From: Streptomyces griseus
GTDB taxonomy: Bacteria; Bacteroidota; Bacteroidia; Chitinophagales; Chitinophagaceae
NCBI GenBank assembly: GCA_943323705.2
Contig: CALPIT020000155.1
Coordinates: forward strand, 1 to 6,158
Direction: 5' to 3'
Length of the DNA stretch: 6,158 nt
The notes under the pieces are model-generated. The model ran no database searches, was not told the DNA's origin, and saw only the letters and a list, made by a program, of their open reading frames with translations. A program made the position numbers and the translations under genes. This document shows positions 1 through 5,681 of this stretch, one piece after another. Every line of letters starts with the position of its first letter. Positions within the stretch are counted from its first letter, which is position 1.

Positions 1-195
1 GAAACTTTTGAAAAATATCTAGAACTCGCTCACTGGCATCACCTAAAAGAATTCATTGTGGTTCATGGAATAGGGGAAGGGGTGTTAAAAGAAGAAATTC
101 ATGAAAGGCTGAATCATAAAAAATATGTGAAGTCTTTTGTCAATCGATATCATCATTTGTATGGGTATGGGGCAACGGAGGTGTTTCTTTCTTGA
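1..195 (+). CDS. Smr-domain protein, C-terminal end (5' end outside window)
   Basis: The first reading frame is open from base 1 and stops with TGA at 193-195, giving 64 visible residues. The segment FIVVHGIGEGVLKEEI (visible residues 18-33) matches the core of the Smr (small MutS-related) domain, whose hallmark is HGxGxGxL. The chain ends in LYGYGATEVFLS, the usual last strand of the domain in Bacteroidota proteins. Smr domains are known as nucleic-acid-binding or nicking modules in MutS2 and in stand-alone proteins; many Bacteroidota members also carry an N-terminal DUF2027 region, but that part would lie outside the window. I therefore cannot tell a MutS2 protein from a shorter Smr protein, although the ending fits the shorter DUF2027-type better. 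It converges with the cNMP-binding gene across a repeat-filled gap. Confidence 0.85.
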   Translation, partial: ETFEKYLELAHWHHLKEFIVVHGIGEGVLKEEIHERLNHKKYVKSFVNRYHHLYGYGATEVFLS

Positions 196-204
196 GAATA
201 ATGC

Positions 205-228
205 CACAAAGGCACCAAGGCACTAAGT
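205..228. repeat. 3 x 8-bp degenerate tandem repeat
   Basis: Three consecutive 8-base units read CACAAAGG, CACCAAGG and CACTAAGT. They begin 9 bases after the Smr stop codon. The units differ mainly at the fourth base. I recall similar CACAAAG/CACTAAG strings as frequent intergenic words in Bacteroidota, which would make this a dispersed low-complexity element, not a gene-specific site. Confidence 0.65.
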
Positions 229-253
229 TGCAAGAAAGGGGGGCAATTAGATA

Positions 254-280
254 CTGGATAAGTTGGATAGGCTGGATAAG
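254..280. repeat. 3 x 9-bp tandem repeat (CTGGATAAG type)
   Basis: Three adjacent 9-base units read CTGGATAAG, TTGGATAGG and CTGGATAAG, so the TGGATA core recurs at 255, 264 and 273. The first and third units are identical. The period and sequence differ from the 8-bp array just upstream, so the two arose separately. Confidence 0.7.
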
Positions 281-348
281 CATTCTAAACTACAAACGAT
301 AAACCACAAATAAACAAACATCGCCAAACCCCAAACTCCAAACAAACT

Positions 349-384
349 AATAACGCCATACAAACGAATAACGCCAAACCAGCG
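349..384. repeat. 18-bp imperfect tandem pair
   Basis: Two adjacent 18-base units (349-366 and 367-384) share AATAACGCCA at their start and agree at 15 of 18 positions. The second unit runs into the first copy of the 20-bp direct repeat at 379. Confidence 0.5.
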
Positions 385-465
385 CAGCGAATTAAACCTT
401 CTACGACTCGGTCAGAGACTTTCGTAGGCATAAAACAACAAACAACCAGCGCAGCGTATTAAACC
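379..465. repeat. 20-bp direct repeats flanking a hairpin
   Basis: A 20-base sequence at 379-398, starting CCAGCGCAGCG and ending ATTAAACC, returns at 446-465 with one mismatch (A to T at its twelfth base). The 47-base spacer holds the bulged hairpin at 401-427. The GC-rich CCAGCGCAGCG core stands out against the A-rich surroundings. Two copies around one structured spacer suggest a piece of a dispersed repeat element. There is no transposase and no terminal inverted repeat. Confidence 0.7.
401..427. terminator. Bulged hairpin, possible bidirectional terminator
   Basis: CTACGACTC (401-409) can pair with GAG (415-417) and, after a 4-base bulge (418-421), with TCGTAG (422-427). This makes a 9-bp stem with a GGTCA loop. 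It lies between two converging genes, about 70 bases past the cNMP stop and about 205 bases past the Smr stop, so it could end transcription from either side. No T-tract follows on either strand, so it is not a classical intrinsic terminator and may simply be part of the flanking repeat. Confidence 0.3.
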
Positions 466-492
466 ATTAAACCTTTAAACTCATAAACCTTT
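461..492. repeat. 4 x 8-bp AAACCnnT-type tandem repeat
   Basis: Four consecutive 8-base units read AAACCATT, AAACCTTT, AAACTCAT and AAACCTTT. The array ends one base before the stop codon of the cNMP-binding gene and overlaps the tail (461-465) of the second 20-bp direct repeat. The AAACC word also occurs, without regular phasing, from about 301 to 398. Confidence 0.65.
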
Positions 493-493
493 C

Positions 494-946
494 TTAATTC
501 CCCTTCGCTGTTCTTTCATTTAACTGCCTAAGTCTGTTGCATAAAATTTTAATGAAGCCTCTAGCAATTTCTGGTCTGGTGTCTAGTAGTTCATAAAAAG
601 GTTCATGATCTATTTTGTAAAGCATGCAGTCGGTTTTGGCAATTGCTGCAGCGCTTCTAGGTTCGTTATCTAATAAAGACAATTCACCCAATACTTCATT
701 CTCTTTGAGTACGGCAAGTTCCTGTCCACCTTTTATGATAGAAATTTTTCCAGATAAAATGATGTACATACAATTGCCTGGATCATTTTCTTCAAAAATA
801 ATTGTATCAGATTCTAGCTGTTCTTCTTTCATCAATGGCGCCAATTCGGATAAGATTGTCTCAGGCGTTTCCTTGAAAATGCTTAGCGATTTTAATAGTA
901 ATACTTTTTCAAGAAGCAGCAAATGTTGGTTTAAAGAAGAAGACAT
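494..946 (-). CDS. Stand-alone cyclic-nucleotide-binding domain protein
   Basis: This 150-residue protein is a single cNMP-binding (CRP/CAP effector-type) beta-barrel domain. A helical lead-in (residues 11-40) contains LLEKVLLLKSLSIFKETPE, followed by the barrel. The phosphate-binding cassette is GELSLLDNEPRSAAA (87-101), with the ligand-contacting Glu88, Arg97 and Ser98 all present, so nucleotide binding is plausible. Only a C-terminal helix follows (about 126-146). There is no helix-turn-helix DNA-binding domain, so it is not a CRP-like transcription factor. The start is secure because an in-frame TAA lies at 953-955, three codons upstream. It sits 50 bp behind the NTT/HEAT transporter gene in a different frame. 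The lead-in resembles, as I recall, the linker before the cNMP domain in fused NTT-HEAT-cNMP proteins, so it probably serves as the transporter's detached sensor subunit. The ligand (cAMP, cGMP or another) is unknown. Confidence 0.88.
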   Translation of the reverse strand: MSSSLNQHLLLLEKVLLLKSLSIFKETPETILSELAPLMKEEQLESDTIIFEENDPGNCMYIILSGKISIIKGGQELAVLKENEVLGELSLLDNEPRSAAAIAKTDCMLYKIDHEPFYELLDTRPEIARGFIKILCNRLRQLNERTAKGN

Positions 947-996
947 TTTAGATTATTTATGTTGTTGAAATAATGTAGTTGATTGTGAAATGGCTG

Positions 997-3786
997 TTAA
1001 TGAGCCAAACTCAAATAGTATTTTGAAGTTTCATTTACTAATTTGTTTTCAGAATGTGATAACGTATTAATTAACGCATGATCCAAATGAATGCCTTGTT
1101 TTTTTGCTAAATAAATTGAAGTTGAAATAGTCCATTTGTTATAAATGCCATCTTCGTTTTTAATAATCTTGGATAGAATTTCTTCAGCGTTCTTGTAGTG
1201 GTGATTGGGATATAATTTCTCGATATCATGAATTCTTGCTACTGTGCTTCCGGGCTCAAAAACTGTATTGAATTTATGGGCGATATCCTTTTTTACAGTA
1301 ATATCAATTAATTCCATAGCATTGATGATGTTTGCTTTTACGCCTGTTGCAAAAGCTGCCCTTACTTTGTTTATTTTATTTCGGTTGTATACAATGGAGA
1401 AAAGCGATAATAAAGTATCTCTCAATGTTTCCAATTCTAAATTCAGCGAATCAACTAATAACGTTGGATTGGGATTGTTTTGTTTAATACCATGTTGTAG
1501 GTAAATTATATTGGCGCATGTTGAAAGAAGTTGCGTGATGGTATCTGTAAACAGAATGATTTCTTTTTGTTTAGGTGTGAAGCTACTTCTGTATATAGCT
1601 TTAATAATGATGTAGTAATCAGCAGGGAATTCTTGCAATAACTTAACTAATAAATTATGAGCGTTTTCGTGGTTAATTCTACTGATGAGTAAAATTAATT
1701 TTTCCTTTTGTGCATTAGAGATGATGGTCTTGTTTGAATTCAGGTAGTTGTAAATGTGTGGCAATGATTTAATACCACTTAGCAATAATGGCTCAATCAT
1801 TTCAAACTCATATTGAAGACCGGTTTGAATGAGCTTTTGAACTAGTATTTCATTTTCTGATTTACCTGCAGCAATAAAAGCGAATTTTCTTACTTCAAGA
1901 TTTTTGTCGTTCATCAATTGCATGATCATATCAACTTCTTTCCCATGGTAATGATTGCTAAAAATGTGAGCGGCTGCAATTCTGTCTTCATCCTTTTCGG
2001 AGTTTATCAATTCGTGTAACAAGTTTGCTGCCTTTTGTTTTGCCTCTCCACTAGCATAAAAGAAAAGACCATCAATGGCGGCGTTTCTGATTTCTTTTTC
2101 ATTACTTGAAAGAAATTGGAGTGTTTCGTCTGTTTGTATATTGTTTTTACAAATCACTTTTATGGATCTGGCTAAAATTGCAGGATGCATATCCTGACTT
2201 AATAGCTTAATCAACGATTGAGCTGCTTGAGGATAATCGTGTTCGAGCATTAAGTTCAGTAAAGTAAGTTTTACTTTATCTGATGGGTGTTTGAAGATAG
2301 CGATAACCAATTCGTCATTTAAATCTTGTGGCTGTCGACTAAGCATTGAAATGATATTGAGAACTTCAGTTTCTGTTCCTTCTTTGGCTTTTTCTTTCAG
2401 CCATTGTAAAGTGTCTGTATCATTAATTGATAAATTATCGAGATTGAAAAATTTGTTGCTAATGGATTTAACAATGGTTTTAAGATATTGCTTATTGAGT
2501 GCATGAACTCCTACAAACCAAAAAAGGCAAATCACAAGTACTAAATATGACATGGAAGCGAGGTCTACTTTTCCTTGGAATTTAATCAGAAAAATAATAG
2601 CCACACCGGCAATCAGAAAAGCAAATGGATCTGTTATTCCTTTGAGAATCATATGTGCTCTTAATCTTTCATGGTTGGGTAATGGTTGCATGACCGTTAA
2701 GAAAACAGGGTTATTGATAGAGGTTTTTAAAATGTCAACTATAGAATATGTGGCACCAAAACAATATAGAATTAAAGTTTCGTTGTCTAGTTTTTCTGAG
2801 TAAATAACCAAACCGATCATCACTAACAAAACAATTGGAGTGATCAGTAGTGATTTGATGATACCGATTTTGTTAATGAGCCTGCTGGTAAAAATTAATT
2901 TAAAAATCAAAAATGCGATTGAAATGATGGCATTAAAGAAGGCGATAAAATTTGCAAGTGAAACATCATCGTGATATTCATGTTTAACTTTTGTCCAAAA
3001 TGAGAAATTGATAATTAAGAAACTCATCGACATCAAAATGCCCAATACAGCAACATTTCTAATCAAGTCGTTACCGAAGAAATTATCAATAATTTTTTTG
3101 ACATTGTGTTCAGGTTTCTTTTTGTGACTGATTTTTTTATGTTCATTATGGTTATGGTTATGGTGTTTATGGTGGTCTTCCAGAATTGTCGCTTCCTTTA
3201 CGGTAATTAAAAATGGGATGGAGGCTACTAAGCAAGCCAATGCAGCCCAAAGTAAATTGATGGTTCCAATATAATGAACGGTTAAACCCGCAATAGAATA
3301 ACCAATCATTTTCGCAGGAATATCGCCTGCGCTAATTACGGCAAATAATCTTTTACTTTGACGTGCATCAAAAATCAAGGAAGCCACTCCCCAGAATTCT
3401 AAATTGTTTAAAAGGTACAACACATAGAACCATGGCAACATGATAAACACAAAATGATTGTCTTCTCCGAATATAAATGCCAGTCTGAAAATCAGTATGC
3501 TCAAAATCATGAAAATTGTAATCATGAAGGCCACCTTGTGTAAGGGGTATTTGTGTTCAAGTTTTGAATATATAAAGCCGCTTATCCATAATAATATTGC
3601 TGAAAAAATAAACACATACGGAATCTGTTCTATGTTGAATCTTTCAAGTAATAATGTAAGTGATGCGGTTAGAAAAAACGCAATGCCTGCACCTTGGAAA
3701 AACTGTAGAAAGAAAAGTTTTTTCACAACACCAACTTCCTCTGCTCTTACATTGAAAGTTTTCAGCCAAATATTATTTTGATTCAT
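997..3786 (-). CDS. NTT-type (ATP/ADP-translocase-like) transporter with HEAT-repeat C-terminal half
   Basis: This 929-residue protein has two halves. Residues 24 to about 430 hold some 11-12 hydrophobic segments (for example 26-47, 53-75, 84-106, 175-196, 243-263, 276-300, 309-330, 385-402 and 411-429). Family-like motifs are FNVRAEEVGVVKKLFFLQFF near the N-terminus, KRLFAVISAGD (145-155) and NNPVFLTVMQPLPNHERLR (358-376). These place it in the NTT/ATP-ADP translocase-like group of the MFS superfamily. Residues about 456-929 are soluble and helical. Clear HEAT-like helix pairs occur between about 471 and 680, such as NEKEIRNAAIDGLFFYA and DKNLEVRKFAFIAAG. A His-rich loop joins the sixth and seventh membrane segments. 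There is no signal peptide, as expected. The gene starts 19 bp after the HD hydrolase and is followed by the cNMP-binding gene, so the three are probably co-transcribed. Classical NTTs of intracellular parasites exchange ATP for ADP, but HEAT-bearing relatives in free-living bacteria have no agreed substrate, and none is claimed here. Confidence 0.82.
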   Translation of the reverse strand: MNQNNIWLKTFNVRAEEVGVVKKLFFLQFFQGAGIAFFLTASLTLLLERFNIEQIPYVFIFSAILLWISGFIYSKLEHKYPLHKVAFMITIFMILSILIFRLAFIFGEDNHFVFIMLPWFYVLYLLNNLEFWGVASLIFDARQSKRLFAVISAGDIPAKMIGYSIAGLTVHYIGTINLLWAALACLVASIPFLITVKEATILEDHHKHHNHNHNEHKKISHKKKPEHNVKKIIDNFFGNDLIRNVAVLGILMSMSFLIINFSFWTKVKHEYHDDVSLANFIAFFNAIISIAFLIFKLIFTSRLINKIGIIKSLLITPIVLLVMIGLVIYSEKLDNETLILYCFGATYSIVDILKTSINNPVFLTVMQPLPNHERLRAHMILKGITDPFAFLIAGVAIIFLIKFQGKVDLASMSYLVLVICLFWFVGVHALNKQYLKTIVKSISNKFFNLDNLSINDTDTLQWLKEKAKEGTETEVLNIISMLSRQPQDLNDELVIAIFKHPSDKVKLTLLNLMLEHDYPQAAQSLIKLLSQDMHPAILARSIKVICKNNIQTDETLQFLSSNEKEIRNAAIDGLFFYASGEAKQKAANLLHELINSEKDEDRIAAAHIFSNHYHGKEVDMIMQLMNDKNLEVRKFAFIAAGKSENEILVQKLIQTGLQYEFEMIEPLLLSGIKSLPHIYNYLNSNKTIISNAQKEKLILLISRINHENAHNLLVKLLQEFPADYYIIIKAIYRSSFTPKQKEIILFTDTITQLLSTCANIIYLQHGIKQNNPNPTLLVDSLNLELETLRDTLLSLFSIVYNRNKINKVRAAFATGVKANIINAMELIDITVKKDIAHKFNTVFEPGSTVARIHDIEKLYPNHHYKNAEEILSKIIKNEDGIYNKWTISTSIYLAKKQGIHLDHALINTLSHSENKLVNETSKYYLSLAH
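3106..3177 (-). other. Histidine-rich loop of the NTT/HEAT transporter
   Basis: This stretch encodes residues 204-227 of the transporter, with nine histidines in 23 residues (205, 206, 208, 209, 211, 213, 216, 221 and 227) mixed with Lys, Asn and Glu. It lies in the predicted cytoplasmic loop between the sixth and seventh membrane segments. His-rich cytoplasmic loops are known from ZIP and CDF metal transporters, where they bind or sense metal. In an NTT-like protein it could bind Zn or Ni, or be a flexible, charge-rich linker. The sequence alone does not decide. Confidence 0.75.
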
Positions 3787-3805
3787 TTCTTTAGGGGTGT
3801 GATTT

Positions 3806-4399
3806 TTACTGATTATTGGTTAGGTTTTTCACGAGTTCGTTGTATCTAGCCATTTTTTCGGCACCTCTTTTCCCTTTACTTGTTTGGGTAAAGAATTTGT
3901 GTTTATTGAAGAAATTGATTTGAAATTGATTCCAGTCAGTTTCGGCATTTATGATTTGATACGCAATCAGTTCATTTCTTAATTTCTCGCTGGTTTCAGT
4001 AAAACCATCTCTACCTAAATAATCGAGATCGGCATCGCATATGATCATCTCCAATAAATTATGTGGATGGTGAGGAAATCTTGTCGCCAAGATGATATTG
4101 CAAATGTTGTCGATTCTTTCATTTGTCAATCCAAATTCTGGCAGGTATTTTCTGGCTAAATCACAACTAACCAATTCATGTTGCTTGTGTCTTTGTAAAA
4201 ATCCTGTGTCGTGGTATAAAGCAGCTATTTGTAAATCTTCCAGGTCTTCTTGCTGGGTGATGCCTTCAGCTGCTGCGATAATTAATATCTGTTCTTCAAC
4301 GTCAAGGGTGTGACTGACATTATGATAGGTTAACGAACTGGAGAGTTCATTTTCCAATATTGACAATACATGAGATTTTATAGCATTAATATCAATCAT
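3806..4399 (-). CDS. HD-domain metal-dependent phosphohydrolase
   Basis: This 197-residue soluble protein has the HD-superfamily metal site: YHNVSHTLDV (25-34) with His30, the ALYHDTGF segment (60-67) with His63-Asp64, His74 in a KQHE segment, and Asp124 in ICDADLDYLG. HD enzymes hydrolyse phosphate esters, including nucleotides and cyclic nucleotides, with bound divalent metal. It resembles the predicted HD phosphohydrolases common in Bacteroidota (COG4339-like), whose substrates are mostly unknown. No membrane segment or partner domain is fused to it. The ATG start is preceded by an A/T-rich leader without a Shine-Dalgarno sequence and by a candidate promoter. The transporter gene begins 19 bp after its stop. 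Given the cNMP-binding protein at the end of the same block, cyclic-nucleotide turnover is possible, but this is inference. Confidence 0.85.
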   Translation of the reverse strand: MIDINAIKSHVLSILENELSSSLTYHNVSHTLDVEEQILIIAAAEGITQQEDLEDLQIAALYHDTGFLQRHKQHELVSCDLARKYLPEFGLTNERIDNICNIILATRFPHHPHNLLEMIICDADLDYLGRDGFTETSEKLRNELIAYQIINAETDWNQFQINFFNKHKFFTQTSKGKRGAEKMARYNELVKNLTNNQ

Positions 4400-4436
4400 G
4401 AATAAATTAAGTTGATGATTGTTTCAAAAAATTACT

Positions 4437-4472
4437 CAAATATAGATAATCGAATTTATAATGATGATTCAA
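4437..4472 (-). promoter_or_regulatory. Candidate Bacteroidota-type promoter for the HD-NTT-cNMP block
   Basis: Read on the minus strand, 4444-4437 is TATATTTG, an exact fit to the TAnnTTTG (-7) element of the Bacteroidota primary sigma factor. Transcription would start about 30 bases before the HD start codon. The -33 element is weak: the nearest TTG is at 4472-4470, 25 bases upstream, slightly more than the usual spacing. It lies in the only gap of useful size (93 bp) within the minus-strand gene series. Confidence 0.38.
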
Positions 4473-4478
4473 TATTGA
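4469..4478. repeat. 10-bp perfect palindrome TCAATATTGA
   Basis: TCAATATTGA reads the same on both strands and overlaps the candidate -33 region of the HD-gene promoter. It could be a small operator half, but short A/T palindromes arise easily by chance, and no second copy was noticed in the gap. Confidence 0.25.
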
Positions 4479-4492
4479 TGGCATAAAACAAA

Positions 4493-5659
4493 TTAATCTT
4501 TTGATGTCAATGATGTTGTTTGATTGTTTGTTTTTAAGGCAAATTTCAATGTTACCAAACCGATAATTGCGGAAAGCGTTGAGGCAAAAATAATGGCAAT
4601 TTTTGCGGAGTCTATAGTAGCCTTATCGTCAAATGCCAGAAGTGTTATGAATATGCTCATGGTAAATCCTATTCCTGCAAGCAAGCTTACTCCTACAATA
4701 TGTTTCCATGTTAATCCATTAGGTATTTTTGTTACGCCAATGAATACAGCCAGACTGCTGAATAAAATAATGCCAATTGGTTTTCCTACAGATAGTCCAG
4801 CAATAATTCCAGTTCCAATATTAGATGAAAGACCACTAAGCCAATTGGTTTTGAAAACAATGCAAGTGTTGGCTAAAGCGAATAAAGGCAAAATAACAAA
4901 GGCTACTGGATAATGTAATTTATGCTCTACTCTAGAAGATATCGTTTTTTCAGATCCATCTCCAAATGGTATGGCAAAAGCCAACATCACGCCGGAGATG
5001 GTAGCATGTACACCTGAGTGTAGCATGAAATACCACATGGCAATGCCACCAATTAAATATGGTAAGTAGTTGTGGACTTTTAATCTGTTCAACACAATAA
5101 GTAATGCAAATATGCCAAGTGAAATAAACAAATCAGGGAAGGAGAGATGGTCTGTGTAAAAAAAAGCAATGATTAGGATGGCGCACAAATCATCTATAAC
5201 AGCAAGTGCGGTTAAGAAAACTTTTAATTGTGGTGGAACAGAATTGCCAAGCAAACTCAATATTCCAATAGCAAAAGCAATGTCCGTTGCCATTGGAATG
5301 CCGGCTCCCGATTGAGTGTCAGTTCCAAAATTATATATCAAATAAATACATGCAGGAACAATCACTCCTCCAATAGCACTGATTGCAGGGAATAAAGCAA
5401 TTTTAAAATTGGATAATTCTCCAGCATAAATTTCTCGTTCCAGTTCGAGTCCAATCAACAAAAAGAAAATAGTCATTAATCCATCATTAATCCAATGTGT
5501 AATGGAATGGCCCTGAAAATCAGTTTCCCAAAATTGCATGTAGTCATTTCCGATAGTTGTGTTGGAAATGAGAAGAGAAATGATGGTGCAGAAAATTAAA
5601 ATAAAACCACCTGTTTTTTCGCTTTTGAAGAAGTCTTTGAAATGCTGAGTTAAAGTCAT
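4493..5659 (-). CDS. nhaA: Na+/H+ antiporter NhaA
   Basis: This 388-residue inner-membrane protein matches NhaA over its whole length (E. coli NhaA is also 388 residues). It would exchange external H+ for internal Na+ or Li+, giving sodium and alkaline-pH tolerance. The key residues are conserved: the ion-binding pair Asp156-Asp157 in LAVIDDLCA (E. coli D163-D164), Asp126 in MATDIAFA (D133), and Lys293 in SVGKPIG (K300). Pore- and pH-sensor-related residues are also present: Glu72 in IGLELERE, Glu245 in RVEHKLHYP and His218 in SGVHATISG. The N-terminal FFKSEKTGG segment before the first membrane helix fits the family, which supports the ATG at 5657-5659. Only 22 bp separate it from the upstream YitT gene, and there is no Shine-Dalgarno sequence, so it is probably co-transcribed with yitT. 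Nothing is truncated. Confidence 0.97.
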   Translation of the reverse strand: MTLTQHFKDFFKSEKTGGFILIFCTIISLLISNTTIGNDYMQFWETDFQGHSITHWINDGLMTIFFLLIGLELEREIYAGELSNFKIALFPAISAIGGVIVPACIYLIYNFGTDTQSGAGIPMATDIAFAIGILSLLGNSVPPQLKVFLTALAVIDDLCAILIIAFFYTDHLSFPDLFISLGIFALLIVLNRLKVHNYLPYLIGGIAMWYFMLHSGVHATISGVMLAFAIPFGDGSEKTISSRVEHKLHYPVAFVILPLFALANTCIVFKTNWLSGLSSNIGTGIIAGLSVGKPIGIILFSSLAVFIGVTKIPNGLTWKHIVGVSLLAGIGFTMSIFITLLAFDDKATIDSAKIAIIFASTLSAIIGLVTLKFALKTNNQTTSLTSKD

Positions 5660-5681
5660 GTAGGCAAGTTGATTGTTATTG

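Larger units (their letters stand above)
196..493. other. Convergent intergenic region packed with short repeats
   Basis: This 298-bp gap separates the ends of two converging genes and shows no credible coding sequence. From 281 to 378 the + strand is strongly skewed, with 81 of 98 bases A or C and only 5 G. Several distinct repeat families follow each other: an 8-bp triplet array, a 9-bp triplet array, an 18-bp imperfect pair, a 20-bp direct repeat around a hairpin, and a 4 x 8-bp array running up to the stop of the cNMP gene. Word-like intergenic DNA of this type is, as I recall, common in Bacteroidota genomes, but its role is not established. Confidence 0.8.

Noticed and set aside
379..465. 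Two direct repeats with a spacer as a mini CRISPR array
   Set aside because: Only two 20-bp copies, a 47-base spacer containing its own hairpin, and no cas genes nearby.
494..946. CRP/FNR-type transcription regulator
   Set aside because: The protein ends after the cNMP domain and its C-terminal helix. There is no room for a helix-turn-helix domain.
624..968. 114-residue open frame on the + strand opposite the cNMP gene
   Set aside because: It is antisense to a well-supported cNMP-binding gene, has no recognisable domain and has a Ser/Cys-rich composition typical of a shadow frame.
3458..3781. 107-residue open frame on the + strand opposite the transporter N-terminus
   Set aside because: It lies wholly antisense to the membrane half of the NTT/HEAT gene and resembles no family. 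The same holds for the other + strand frames at 1244-1504, 2291-2506, 2552-2803, 4092-4313, 4524-4913 and 5722-5937.
997..3786. ATP/ADP exchanger indicating an intracellular energy parasite
   Set aside because: The HEAT half and free-living gene context do not fit the parasite-type NTT. The exchange substrate cannot be read from the motifs seen.
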